Made by a program: the position numbers and the translations under genes | The notes under the pieces: model-generated | What the model saw: only the letters and a program-made list of their open reading frames with translations | Databases searched by the model: none | Told to the model about the DNA's origin: nothing | Shown: positions 15,857 to 25,115 of the stretch, piece by piece | Numbering within the stretch: the first letter of the stretch is position 1 | Layout: the number at the start of each line of letters is the position of its first letter | Source: Palsa-504 sp963789225 | Lineage (GTDB): Bacteria > Actinomycetota > Actinomycetes > Streptosporangiales > Streptosporangiaceae | NCBI GenBank assembly: GCA_963789225.1 | Contig: CAWBKD010000037.1 | Span: forward strand, 72,279-136,278 | Length of the DNA: 64,000 bases | Direction of reading: 5' to 3'

Positions 15857-16885
15857 ATGCCAACTGACACGCCGATGCAGCTCGGGATGATCGGGCTCGG
15901 CCGGATGGGCGCGAACCTCGTCCGCCGGCTGATGCGCGACGGCCACCGCTGCGTGGCCTACGACAGGAACCCCAACGTGGTCAAGGCGCTGGAGGCGGAG
16001 GGAGCGACCGGCGTGGAGAGCCTGGCCGACTTCGTGGCCAAGCTGGACAAGCCGCGGAACATCTGGATCATGGTCCCGGCAGGCGTCGTCGAGTCCACCC
16101 TCCGGGACCTGCGCCCCCTGCTCGACGCCGACGACGTCGTGATCGACGGCGGGAACTCGTACTACCGCGACGACATCACGCGCGCGAGGGACCTCAAGCG
16201 CGACGGCATCCACTACGTCGACTGCGGGACCAGCGGCGGCGTCTGGGGCCTGGACCGGGGCTACTGCCTGATGATCGGCGGCGAGGACGAGGTGGTGCAG
16301 CGACTGAGCCCGATCTTCCTGACCATCGCGCCCGGCAAGGGCACCGCCGAGCCCACCCCTGGCTTGCAACCGGGCGGCACTGCCGAGCAGGGGTACCTGC
16401 ACTGCGGGCCGAACGGCGCGGGGCACTTCGTCAAGATGGTGCACAACGGCGTCGAGTACGGCATGATGGCCGCGATCGCCGAGGGCCTGTCGATTATCAA
16501 GAGCGCGGACGTCGGCCTGCACCAAGAGGAGATCGACGCGGAGACCGCGCCGCTGCGCGACCCCTGGGCCTACGAGTACACGATCGACGCCGGCCAGGTC
16601 GCCGAGGTATGGCGGCGCGGCTCGGTCGTGTCGTCATGGCTGGTCGACCTGACGGCCGCCGCCTTCGCCAAGTCGCCGGACCTGGCTGACTTCAGCGGGC
16701 GGGTGTCCGACTCCGGTGAGGGCCGATGGACGGTGCTCGCCGCGGTGGACGAGGGCGTGCCGGCCTCGGTCATCGCCGCCTCGCTGTACGAGCGCTTCGA
16801 GTCCAGGGACAATGGCGAGTTCACCGGGAAGATCCTGTCGGCGATGCGCTCGGAGTTCGGCGGTCACGCGGAGAAGAAGGCCTGA
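15857..16885 (+). CDS. gnd: 6-phosphogluconate dehydrogenase, decarboxylating (short form)
   Basis: 342 residues. It oxidises 6-phosphogluconate to ribulose-5-phosphate and CO2. The N-terminal Rossmann motif GLGRMGANLVRRL is followed by the substrate-binding CGTSGGVWGLDRGYCLMIGG and the catalytic GPNGAGHFVKMVHNGVEYGM, in which the Lys and His are present. The length matches the short (roughly 330-residue) bacterial form. The gene starts 26 bases after pgi and ends eight bases before zwf. Confidence 0.95.
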   Translation: MPTDTPMQLGMIGLGRMGANLVRRLMRDGHRCVAYDRNPNVVKALEAEGATGVESLADFVAKLDKPRNIWIMVPAGVVESTLRDLRPLLDADDVVIDGGNSYYRDDITRARDLKRDGIHYVDCGTSGGVWGLDRGYCLMIGGEDEVVQRLSPIFLTIAPGKGTAEPTPGLQPGGTAEQGYLHCGPNGAGHFVKMVHNGVEYGMMAAIAEGLSIIKSADVGLHQEEIDAETAPLRDPWAYEYTIDAGQVAEVWRRGSVVSSWLVDLTAAAFAKSPDLADFSGRVSDSGEGRWTVLAAVDEGVPASVIAASLYERFESRDNGEFTGKILSAMRSEFGGHAEKKA

Positions 16886-16892
16886 CCGGGAC

Positions 16893-18335
16893 ATGAGCAA
16901 GAACGGATCCCCCAGACCGGAGAACCACGTCATCGTGCTGTTCGGCGCGACCGGCGACCTGGCCAAGCGCAAGCTGCTGCCGGGATGGTTCCACCTGTAC
17001 GCGGCGGGCCTGCTGCCGCACGAGTTCCGCCTCATCGGAACGGCACCGCCTGCTACGGCCATGACCAACGAGGAGTTCCGCGCCCACGCCAGGCAGTCAT
17101 GCGCCGACTTCTGCCTCACCAAGCCCGACGATCCGCTGTGGTCGGAGTTCGTGAAGAACCTTTCGTTCGCGCCCTCCGATCAAGGTGACATGGAGGCCCT
17201 CGCGGGCGAGGTGGCGCGGGCGGAAAAGGAGATCGGCGGCTCGCCGCGACAGCTGTACCACCTAGCCGTGCCGCCCGCCGCGTTCACCTCGGTGGTCCAG
17301 AGCCTCGGCGCCTCGGGGCTGGCCACCGACCGGACCCGGGTCATCATCGAGAAGCCGTTCGGCACCGACCTGGCCTCGGCGCGCGCGCTGGACCAGGCGA
17401 TCCACGCGGTGTTCGACGAGTCGCAGGTGTTCCGGATCGACCACTTCCTGGGCAAGGAATCGGTCGACAACATCCTCGCGTTCCGGTTCGCGAACGGGCT
17501 CTACGAGCCGATATGGAACCGTTTCCACCTCCGCTACGTGGAGATCGACGTACCGGAAACGCTGTCGATCGAGGGGCGGGCCGCGTTCTACGACGCGACC
17601 GGAGCCTACCGGGACATGGTCGTCACCCACCTGTTCCAGGTGCTCGCGTTCGTCGCCATGGAGCCGCCGACCGCGCTGAGCGCCAAGTCCCTGCGGGCCG
17701 AGAAGCTCAAGGTCTACGAGGCGCTGAAGCCGATCGACGTCCGGCACGTCGTGCGCGGCCAGTACAAGGGGTACCGGTCCGAGCCCGGCGTGGCGGCCGA
17801 CTCACAGACCGAGACGATGGTCGCGGTGCGGGCCGAGGTGGATAACTGGCGCTGGCATGGAGTGCCGTTCTACCTTCGCTCGGGCAAGGCCATGGGCGCC
17901 TCGCGCCAGATCATCGTCCTCGGCTTCCAGCCGCCGCCGCTGCGGATGTTCCCCGCGCATCAGAAGGACACGCCGTACGGCCGGCAGAACGAGCTCGTCA
18001 TCGATTTCGCCGACCCCGGCGCCATCAAGGTCAACTTCCTGGCCAAGGTCCCCGGAGCGGAGCTGAGCCTGGGCAACGCCGAGATGGCGTTCTACTACAA
18101 GGACTCGTTCGTCGAGTCGCACGCGCTCGAGGGCTACGAGCACCTCATCCTGCTGGCCATGATCGGCGACCAGTCGCTGTTCACCAGTTCCGACGGGATC
18201 GAGCGGCTGTGGGAGATCTCCGAGCCGCTGCTTGACAACCTGCCGCCGGTCGAGCCGTACGCCGTCGGGTCCTGGGGCCCGGAGTCGATCAAGCATCTGA
18301 TCGCGCCCTACCACTGGCACCTGCCCCACGTTTAG
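16893..18335 (+). CDS. zwf: Glucose-6-phosphate 1-dehydrogenase
   Basis: 480 residues from the ATG at 16893; the frame is open further upstream but only inside gnd. It produces NADPH and 6-phosphogluconolactone. The dinucleotide motif LFGATGDLAKRKLLPG is near residue 16, the active-site RIDHFLGKE is near residue 190 and RSGKAMGASRQIIV is the substrate/dimer region. Last gene of the pgi-gnd-zwf operon; a strong hairpin terminator follows. Confidence 0.95.
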   Translation: MSKNGSPRPENHVIVLFGATGDLAKRKLLPGWFHLYAAGLLPHEFRLIGTAPPATAMTNEEFRAHARQSCADFCLTKPDDPLWSEFVKNLSFAPSDQGDMEALAGEVARAEKEIGGSPRQLYHLAVPPAAFTSVVQSLGASGLATDRTRVIIEKPFGTDLASARALDQAIHAVFDESQVFRIDHFLGKESVDNILAFRFANGLYEPIWNRFHLRYVEIDVPETLSIEGRAAFYDATGAYRDMVVTHLFQVLAFVAMEPPTALSAKSLRAEKLKVYEALKPIDVRHVVRGQYKGYRSEPGVAADSQTETMVAVRAEVDNWRWHGVPFYLRSGKAMGASRQIIVLGFQPPPLRMFPAHQKDTPYGRQNELVIDFADPGAIKVNFLAKVPGAELSLGNAEMAFYYKDSFVESHALEGYEHLILLAMIGDQSLFTSSDGIERLWEISEPLLDNLPPVEPYAVGSWGPESIKHLIAPYHWHLPHV

Positions 18336-18346
18336 GCTCGCGTGTC

Positions 18347-18379
18347 ACGGCGCCCCGGCACCAGGTGCCGGGGCGCCGT
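18347..18379. terminator. Bidirectional hairpin terminator between zwf and binding-protein gene
   Basis: A 16-base perfect inverted repeat (18347-18362 and 18364-18379) with a single central A folds into a very stable GC hairpin twelve bases after the zwf stop and eleven bases before the end of the convergent binding-protein gene. No long T-run follows, as is common in actinomycetes. Confidence 0.85.
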
Positions 18380-18389
18380 CGTACTGTCA

Positions 18390-20294
18390 CTAGTTGAAGT
18401 ACATCAACTCTGGCGTGGCGTAGTACTGGGTCAGGTTCTCCCAGGCCTGCGGGTTCACCGCCGACAGCGTGTTCTTCCAGGCCCAGACGATGTCCGGGTT
18501 GGGCTGGAACTGCACCGGCTGGTTCTCGGTCAGGAACGACGCCTCGTTCTTGACCGCCGCCGGGTCGCCACCGGCGATCGAGGCGTTGATCAGGGAGTCG
18601 GCCGTCGGGTTGCTGTAGTCGCCGACCTGGGCGGGTCCGCCGGTGTTGAACAGGCCGAACGTGGTGGCGTAAGGCACGTCGGTCTCGCCGCCGAAGTCCA
18701 CCATGGCCCACTTGTCCTCGTTCGCCGGCGCGGACGGGTCCAGGTAGTTGGCGATGATGTAGTTGAAGTTGCTGCTGGACAGGGTGACGTTGATCCCGGC
18801 CTGCCTCGCCTTGGACGCGAAGTCGGCGGCCTGGTCACCGATCAGCGTCGGCGAGGTGCTGTAGATGAAGTTCCACGCGAGCTTGGTGCCCGCTGGGATG
18901 CCCGCGCCGCAGTTACTCGGGCCGGTGCCCGGGCTCGAGCACACGTCCGTGCCACCGGGGTTGACGGTCCAGCCGTGCGCCTTCAAGATGCCGACGGCCG
19001 CAGCGACGCTGAACGGGTAGGGGTTGGTCGCGGCGTTGGCCGGCAGGTAGGGGCTCTGCGGGTCGGCCGGGATCGGACCGTAGGCAGGCGCGCCCGCGCC
19101 GTGCATGAACGCGGTGATCCAGCCCTGTTCATCCACCAGGTGCGCGAGCGCCTGGCGCATGTACAGCTGGTTGATGATGTTGCTGAAGTCGCCTGTCGTG
19201 TCCTTGAAGTTGTACGCCGCGAAGGTCAGGCCGAAGTCCGGCTCGCCGAAGTAGCTGTAGCCGAGCCGCACGACCGTCGGCAGCTGCGGGATGTCGTCGT
19301 AGGGCACGTTGGAGACGTCGATCGCGCCCGCCCTGATGGCGTTGAACATCGCGACGTCCGAGGTGAACGGGACGCCCTGGAAGTTCGACATCGGGGTCAC
19401 GTGCGGGCCGCCGTAGGTGGTGTTCGGCACCATGGTGAACCCGCCGGTGGTCGCGTCGTAGGCGGACAGCTTGTACGGACCGTCCACGACCTGCCACAGC
19501 GGGTTGGTCGCGTAGGTGCTGAGCGACTTCGCCTGCGTGGTGAGGTAGTCGAAGATCTTCTTCATGGCGGCCGGGGTCCAGCCGGACGGCGGGATGACCG
19601 GGCCGCTGGCCGACTCCTTGGCCCAGACCGTGCTCGGCAGCGGGGTGATCGGACCCTGGCCGAGGTAGTCCTCGGTGAACCACGACGGGTTGACCGACTG
19701 GCTGAGGTTCATGACCAGCGTGCTCGAGTTCGGCTCCGAGGTGCTCACCAGGTTATCCGGGAAGTGGCCGGGCACGTAGCTCGCCCAGTTCGCCGCGGAT
19801 TCCTTGATCGCGGCCTTGACCAGGTCGATAAAGAACAGGGTGTCGTTGGCCGTGATGGGCTGGCCGTTGGACCACGTGTAGCTGCTCTTCAGCGAGATCG
19901 TGATGGTCTTGTCGCCGTTGGAGTACACCGGCGCGTTGGCGACGCTCATCGGCGGGTACAGCTCGGGGTCGGTCCCGTACACCGTCCAGTACAGCGGCCG
20001 CCACATCTCCCAGATGAACGTGAAGTTGTTGTAGACCGAGTTGGAGGCGCCCGGCACGACAGGGAAAATCCAGTTCGGGGTGGCGCTGGGCAATTCCGAC
20101 CAGGTGATCGTGCCCGCGTGCTTCGGGCCGTTGGCCGCCGCTAGCGGCACCGCGCCGATCCCGCCCGGCACCGTGACGGACCCGGGAGTGGTAGTGGTGG
20201 TCGTGGTCGAACTGTGACTGCTGCTGCAGGCGGCAAGCGCGGTCAGGCTCGCGACTGCTACGGCTACCCCGGCAGTCTTGTGGCAGAACTTCAT
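18390..20294 (-). CDS. ABC transporter substrate-binding lipoprotein, peptide/family 5
   Basis: 634 residues. A signal peptide with lipobox ASLTALAAC gives lipidation at Cys23, followed by a Ser/Thr-rich linker. The body matches family-5 solute-binding proteins that bind peptides or nickel and similar ligands: LKSSYTWSNGQPITANDTLF corresponds to the family signature region, and AYNFKDTTGDFSNII and LYMRQALAHLVDEQGW to the lobe that closes on ligand. No permease or ATPase gene lies nearby, so it is an orphan that must share a transporter encoded elsewhere. Ligand unknown. Confidence 0.9.
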   Translation of the reverse strand: MKFCHKTAGVAVAVASLTALAACSSSHSSTTTTTTTPGSVTVPGGIGAVPLAAANGPKHAGTITWSELPSATPNWIFPVVPGASNSVYNNFTFIWEMWRPLYWTVYGTDPELYPPMSVANAPVYSNGDKTITISLKSSYTWSNGQPITANDTLFFIDLVKAAIKESAANWASYVPGHFPDNLVSTSEPNSSTLVMNLSQSVNPSWFTEDYLGQGPITPLPSTVWAKESASGPVIPPSGWTPAAMKKIFDYLTTQAKSLSTYATNPLWQVVDGPYKLSAYDATTGGFTMVPNTTYGGPHVTPMSNFQGVPFTSDVAMFNAIRAGAIDVSNVPYDDIPQLPTVVRLGYSYFGEPDFGLTFAAYNFKDTTGDFSNIINQLYMRQALAHLVDEQGWITAFMHGAGAPAYGPIPADPQSPYLPANAATNPYPFSVAAAVGILKAHGWTVNPGGTDVCSSPGTGPSNCGAGIPAGTKLAWNFIYSTSPTLIGDQAADFASKARQAGINVTLSSSNFNYIIANYLDPSAPANEDKWAMVDFGGETDVPYATTFGLFNTGGPAQVGDYSNPTADSLINASIAGGDPAAVKNEASFLTENQPVQFQPNPDIVWAWKNTLSAVNPQAWENLTQYYATPELMYFN

Positions 20295-20491
20295 GAGCGA
20301 ATCGCCCTTCTGTTTCGAAGTTCGCCGGCGATCCGCTCCACCACCGTGGCCGGGGCCTGCGGACCGCGATTCCCGATCGGTCGCGACCCGTATCCCCCGG
20401 CATATCCGCGTCGGCCCGCCTGAGCCGACCGGTTACCGGTGAGTTAGCCGAAGCGTAAGTTCCGCATTGCATCGATCTTTCAGCGGAAATG

Positions 20492-20764
20492 TCACAACTT
20501 GCCATCAATCCTTCCCGCAGAGGCCGCGCAACGCCGCAGAATCTCCGGTGGGAAGGGTTGGAGGGCGATCTCCGATGGGAAGGGTTGGGGGGACGAGTCG
20601 GGGAGGTTGATCAAGGACAAGTCGGTCCTGAAGGTGATGGGCAGGCCCCGCACCTGCTGGCGCATCGGCGCGTTCCGCTTCCAATCACGCAGATTCAGGC
20701 CGAATACGGTCACCGCCCCCGCACCGGCGACGGCCACCCAGATATAGAAGATCACCGAACCCAT
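20492..20764 (-). CDS. Small single-pass membrane protein
   Basis: 90 residues beginning MGSVIFYIWVAVAGAGAVTV, a single transmembrane helix, then a basic segment and a Pro/Ser-rich cytoplasmic tail (NLPDSSPQPFPSEI). It is divergent from the lipid-kinase gene, with starts 49 bases apart. No family recognised. The hydrophobic N-terminus and coherent downstream composition support a real gene, but an annotation based on homology would be needed. 20295-20491 contains nothing that I can support. Confidence 0.5.
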   Translation of the reverse strand: MGSVIFYIWVAVAGAGAVTVFGLNLRDWKRNAPMRQQVRGLPITFRTDLSLINLPDSSPQPFPSEIALQPFPPEILRRCAASAGRIDGKL

Positions 20765-20813
20765 ATGATCCGAGCTTGCCCGATCCGGGGCGGAGAGGGC
20801 GGGACAATGGACC

Positions 20814-21920
20814 ATGCCGTCCGTGGTGTTCGTGATCAACCGGGCGCTGGTCCGCGATCCGCGGGGGTTCGGCCGGCGGTGCCGCGCCGCGGCCAGGAAC
20901 TTTGGGTGGGAGCCGGTCCTTGTCGAGACCAGCCCGGGCGAGAGCGGGCTGGGGCTGGCCCGCCAGGCGGTGGCCGACGGCGCGGGGCTGGTGTTCGCGG
21001 CGGGAGGCGACGGCACCGTGCGGGCCTGCGCGCAAGCCCTGGCCGGCACCGGGATACCGCTGGCCATCGTCCCGCTCGGGACGGCCAACCTGACCGCGCG
21101 GGCGCTAGGCGTCCCGGCCCGGGTCGGCCAGGCGATCGAGATGGGGTTCCGTGGGCGGGACCGCCGAATCGACCTAGCCAGCGCGGAGCTTGGAGACGCG
21201 GGTCACGGCCGCGCGGAGGCGGGGGCCGCGGAGGTAGGCGACGCGGACCAGGGCCGCGCGGGCGGCAGCGGGGCGGACGGAGGCAGCGGGGCGGACGGAG
21301 GCAGCGGGGCGGACGGAGGCAGCGGGGCGGACGGGGGCAGCGGGTCGGACGGGGACAGCGGGTCGGGGATCCTGTTCGCGGCCATGGCCGGGATCGGGCT
21401 GGACGCGGCGGTGGTGGGGGCGGCTCAGGCGGCGGGGAAGCGCCGGCTCGGGTGGGTCGCGTACGCGATGTCCGGGGTGGCGCACCTGGCGCTGGCGCCG
21501 CGGGAGTTCGTGGTGCGCCTGGACGGCGGGGAGCCGCTGGTCCGGCGGGCGCGGTGCGTGGTCGTGGGGAACGCGGGGCTGCTGCCAGGGGGGTTCTGGC
21601 TGCTGCCGGAGGCTCGGTGCGACGACGGGTGGCTGGACGTGGGAATCCTCGCGCCCTCGGGGGTCCTCGGCTGGCCGCGCGTGGCGGGGCTCGTGCTGAC
21701 GCGCAGCCGCCGGGCGGACAGCCAGCTCGAGCGGTTCCGGGCGCGGCGCGTGGAGATCAGCGCGGCGATGGAACTCCCGCGGCAGGTCGACGGGGAGGTC
21801 ATCGCGCCGGGGCGCGCGCTCGCCGTGTCCGTGCGCCCCGGGGTGCTGACGGTTCGGCAAGGGAACTCGGGGGCGGTCCGGGGCGGGGACCATCGCTCGT
21901 TCGGCATAAAAAGGGTGTAG
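20814..21920 (+). CDS. Diacylglycerol/lipid kinase family protein with repeat insertion
   Basis: 368 residues. It belongs to the DagK/YegS lipid-kinase family: nucleotide-binding GGDGTV (64-69), then IPLAIVPLGTANLTARALG and the C-terminal beta domain containing VVVGNAGLLPGGFWLLPEA. Such enzymes phosphorylate diacylglycerol or related lipids. Between the two domains (residues 151-185) lies a Gly/Ser/Asp-rich insertion of tandem six-residue units encoded by an 18-bp minisatellite, probably a flexible linker. The stop is followed at once by a decayed chromate-transporter gene. Confidence 0.85.
   Translation: MPSVVFVINRALVRDPRGFGRRCRAAARNFGWEPVLVETSPGESGLGLARQAVADGAGLVFAAGGDGTVRACAQALAGTGIPLAIVPLGTANLTARALGVPARVGQAIEMGFRGRDRRIDLASAELGDAGHGRAEAGAAEVGDADQGRAGGSGADGGSGADGGSGADGGSGADGGSGSDGDSGSGILFAAMAGIGLDAAVVGAAQAAGKRRLGWVAYAMSGVAHLALAPREFVVRLDGGEPLVRRARCVVVGNAGLLPGGFWLLPEARCDDGWLDVGILAPSGVLGWPRVAGLVLTRSRRADSQLERFRARRVEISAAMELPRQVDGEVIAPGRALAVSVRPGVLTVRQGNSGAVRGGDHRSFGIKRV
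21264..21365 (+). repeat. In-frame 18-bp minisatellite in lipid-kinase gene
   Basis: The unit GGCAGCGGGGCGGACGGA (Gly-Ser-Gly-Ala-Asp-Gly) repeats from 21264: three identical copies, then three that drift (GCG to TCG, GGA to GGG, GGC to GAC), nearly six in total. As 18 is a multiple of three, copy-number change keeps the frame. Confidence 0.9.
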
Positions 21921-22659
21921 TTGAATGAGGCCGTGGAGCACACGGCCAGCCTGGGCACGGTCCTGCGGGAATGGGGACGGATCGGGGTCACCGGGTTCGG
22001 TGGGCCGCGGCGGCGACGATCGGGCCCTGGCTCGTCCTGGTCCTGCTCGGGTGCGGGGGCTTCGAGCTCACGCTGCGGGCGCGGCGCTGGCCTGCCTCGG
22101 TGACCGTGATCGCGCCGCTGTTCCCGGCCGCGCTGAGCGGCGGGATCCTGCTTTCTGTCGCGTGGGGGCGCTGTCGTTCGGGGGCGGCTTCGTGATCATC
22201 CCGCTGATGCAGGCCGACGCGGTGGGCCGGCACTGGATGACCAACGACCAGTTTCTGAACGCCGTCGCGCTGGGTCAGATCACCCCGGGTCCCGTCGTGC
22301 AGACGGTCGCCGCGGTGGGGTACGCGGCGGCGGGGCTGCCTGGTGGGCTGCCGGCCGCGGCGGTCGCGTTCTCGCCCTCGTTTGCCTTCGTGCTCGGCGG
22401 GGGCCGGTACTTCAGCAGGCTGCGGGAGAACCGCTACGCGCTACTGTTCCTGGACGGCGCGGGGCCGGCTGCGATCGGCGCGATCCTCGGCGCGGCGGTC
22501 CTGCTGGCCCGCGCGCTGTCGGAGCCCTGGCAATTCGCGGTGCTCGGCGGGGCGGCGGTGCTGATGCTGGGGCTGCGGCGCGCAGTGGTCCTGACCTTGC
22601 TAAGCGCCGCGGCGGTGGGCCTGATCCTTGGTCTTTTGGGCGGGCCGCTGCCGCGGTAG
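21921..22659 (+). pseudogene. Chromate transporter ChrA, internally deleted and frameshifted
   Basis: Three ChrA fragments lie in three frames. The first (TTG 21921 on) gives VLREWGRIGVTGFGG, the start of ChrA. After about 22005 another frame gives AATIGPWLVLVLLGCGGFEL and GGILLSVAW, from the middle of the protein. After about 22160 a third frame gives VGALSFGGGFVIIPLMQADA, then QITPGPVVQTVAAVGY and two or three more helices to a stop at 22659. Most of the first half of a normal 390-450-residue protein is deleted and the reading frame is broken twice, so no chromate export can be expected. Confidence 0.8.
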
Positions 22660-24929
22660 CGGAATCGGCGCAGCCGCAGGCTGTTCGCGACCACCAGCGC
22701 CGAGGACATCGTCATCGCGGCGGCCGCGATGAGCGGGTTGAGGAAGCCCAGGGCGGCCAGCGGCACGGCCGCCGCGTTATAGCCGAACGCCCAGGCCAGG
22801 TTGTACCTGATCGTGCGCAGGGCAGACCGGGCGAGCGTGATCGCCTCGGGCACGATCGTCAGATCGTCCCTGACCAGGATCAGGTCGGCGGCGGCCAGCG
22901 CCACGTCGGTCCCGGAGCCGATGGCCAGGCCTAGGTCGGCGGCGGCCAGCGCCGGGGCGTCGTTGGCCCCGTCGCCGACCATGGCTACCCGGTGCCCTTG
23001 CGCCTGCAGGTTCCGGATGACGCCCGCCTTGTCGGCGGGCAGGATCCCGGCGATCACGTCGTCGATACCCACGGCCGCCGCGACGGCCCGCGCGGTCGCC
23101 TCGTTGTCGCCGGTGAGCAGGACGGGGTGCAGCCCGAGGCGGCGTACCCCGGCCACGGCCGCGGGAGCCGACGCCTTGATCGTGTCGGCCACGGCGAGCG
23201 CGCCCCGGACCTCGCCGTCCCAGGCGACCAGCACCGCCGTGCAGCCTTGCGCGTGCCACTGAGCGCACTGGGCCGGCACGCCGTCGGGGATATGGATGCT
23301 TTGGTCACGCAGCAGCCGCTCGCGCCCGACAATGACCTCGCGGCCCGCGACCATCCCGCGCGTGCCTAGGCCGGGCAGCGCCTGGAAGCCTTCCGCCTCC
23401 GGCAGCGGCCCTGTCACCTCGGCCCGGGCCGCTTTACTGATCGCGGCGGCGATCGGGTGCTCGGACGCGTGTTCCACGGCGCCGGCGTAGCGGAACAGCT
23501 CGCTGCGTCCAGTCTGCGGGGCGGTCATCACCGTCGTCACCGCCATCTGCCCGGTGGTGACGGTCCCGGTCTTGTCGAACACCACGGTGTCGATCACCCC
23601 GGAGGACTCCAGCGCCTGGTGTCCCTTGACGAAGATGCCGAGCTGCGCGCCGCGGCCGCAGGCCGCGACCAGGGCCGCGGGGGTCGCCAGGCCCAGCGCG
23701 CACGGGCACGCGATGATCAGCACGGCGAGCCCCGCGCTGAACGCCCGCTCGGGCGCGGCGCCCGCCAATAGCCAGCCGGCCAGCGTCAGCGCCGCCGCGG
23801 CGAGGACCAGCGGGACGAACACGCCCGCCACGCGGTCCGCGAGCCTGGCGATGGCGGCCTTTCCCGCCTGCGCCCGGCCGACCAGGGCGACCAGGCGGGC
23901 CAGCTGGGTCTCCTCACCGACGTGGGTGGCCCTGACCACCAGTCGCCCGGAGGTGGCGATCGTGCCGGCGACCACGGCGTCGCCCGCGGTGGCCTCGGCC
24001 GGGACGGGCTCGCCGGTCATCATGCTCCGGTCCACGGCCGACGCGCCGGACAGGACCTCGCCGTCCGCGGCGATCTTTTCCCCCGGCCGGACCACGAAGA
24101 CATCCCCGCGCTCGAGGAGGTCCACGGGGACCCGCCGCTCGGTGCCGTCCGCGCCGAGCACGCAGACGTCCCTGGCGGCCAGCGCCGCCAGCTCGCGCAT
24201 CGCCTTCCCCGCCGAGCTACGGGCGCGAGCCTCGTAGAACCGCCCGGCGAGCAGGAACGTGGTCACCGCCGCGGCGACCTCGAGGTAGATGCCGCCGCCC
24301 GAGGCGTGCGCCAGCTCGGCGAGCGCGCTCGAGGAGGACTTGCGGTCCAGATGGAACATGGCGTACACCGACCACCCGCAGGCGGCGGCGACCCCGAGGG
24401 ACACCAGCGTGTCCATCGAGCACGTGCCGTGCCTGGCGTTCTGGGTGGCCGCGCGGTGGAACGGCCACGCGGCCCACAGCGCCACCGGCGCCGCCAGGGC
24501 CACCAGGACCCACTGCCAGCCGGGGAACCGGTAGGCGGGATACAGCGACAGCGTGATCGAGAGGTCACTGAGCGGGACGAAGAAGACGAGCGCGATCAGG
24601 AGCCGCCGACGTAGGTACCTGGCCTGGCCGTCGTTGGTGTCGTCTGTGGCGTTGGCCCCCGCGGCGCCGGCGGGGATCACGACCCGCGCCGTGTACCCCG
24701 CGGCCTCGACCGCCGCGACCAGCGTCTGCGGTGAGATGCCGGGCGGCGCCGTGATGGTCGCCCGCTCGGTCGCGAAGTTGACCGAGGCGACGACCTCACT
24801 GGCGATCGTGGCGAGCCTTTTCTCGACCCGCGCCGCGCACGCGGCGCAGGTCATCCCGCGGATCGACAGCTCGATGGTCCGCGCGGCGGAGGCGTCACCG
24901 GCCAGCGGTACCGCGGCCACCTCCTGCAT
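22434..24929 (-). CDS. copA: Copper-translocating P-type ATPase
   Basis: 831 residues from ATG 24929, preceded by GGAGG. It exports Cu(I). One heavy-metal domain has GMTCAACAARVEKRL (Cys28 and Cys31). Membrane motif IIACPCALGLATP, phosphorylation site DKTGTVTTG, SEHPIAAAI and MVGDGANDAPALAAADLGLA follow in order. A normal CopA ends close to the last helix (ANSLRLRRF, about 22665); this frame continues for about 75 more codons antisense to the chrA remnant, which suggests that the original stop was lost. The frame is also open upstream to 25952, but the Shine-Dalgarno and HMA domain favour 24929. Confidence 0.92.
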   Translation of the reverse strand: MQEVAAVPLAGDASAARTIELSIRGMTCAACAARVEKRLATIASEVVASVNFATERATITAPPGISPQTLVAAVEAAGYTARVVIPAGAAGANATDDTNDGQARYLRRRLLIALVFFVPLSDLSITLSLYPAYRFPGWQWVLVALAAPVALWAAWPFHRAATQNARHGTCSMDTLVSLGVAAACGWSVYAMFHLDRKSSSSALAELAHASGGGIYLEVAAAVTTFLLAGRFYEARARSSAGKAMRELAALAARDVCVLGADGTERRVPVDLLERGDVFVVRPGEKIAADGEVLSGASAVDRSMMTGEPVPAEATAGDAVVAGTIATSGRLVVRATHVGEETQLARLVALVGRAQAGKAAIARLADRVAGVFVPLVLAAAALTLAGWLLAGAAPERAFSAGLAVLIIACPCALGLATPAALVAACGRGAQLGIFVKGHQALESSGVIDTVVFDKTGTVTTGQMAVTTVMTAPQTGRSELFRYAGAVEHASEHPIAAAISKAARAEVTGPLPEAEGFQALPGLGTRGMVAGREVIVGRERLLRDQSIHIPDGVPAQCAQWHAQGCTAVLVAWDGEVRGALAVADTIKASAPAAVAGVRRLGLHPVLLTGDNEATARAVAAAVGIDDVIAGILPADKAGVIRNLQAQGHRVAMVGDGANDAPALAAADLGLAIGSGTDVALAAADLILVRDDLTIVPEAITLARSALRTIRYNLAWAFGYNAAAVPLAALGFLNPLIAAAAMTMSSALVVANSLRLRRFRYRGSGPPKRPRIRPTAAALSKVRTTARRSPSISTAAPPSTANCQGSDSARASRTAAPRIAPIAAGPAPSRNSSA

Positions 24930-25115
24930 CCGACCTCCGATTTCGATCCCCTGGACCTCGGCGCAAGGCCGTCGCCGCCCGGTTCCGTTACCGACCGTCG
25001 CAATTTTCGCTACGAATAGCGATAAATCCTTGCGCACGCTAACAGAGCAGTACCATAAGTGACTCCCCGACCTGGCGGGTTTGGCCACACATGTCCTCCT
25101 GGAGCGGCTCCTCAC

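Noticed and set aside
16716..16892. Upstream extension of zwf inside gnd
   Set aside because: The family start MSKNGSPRPENHVIVLFGAT aligns with ATG 16893.
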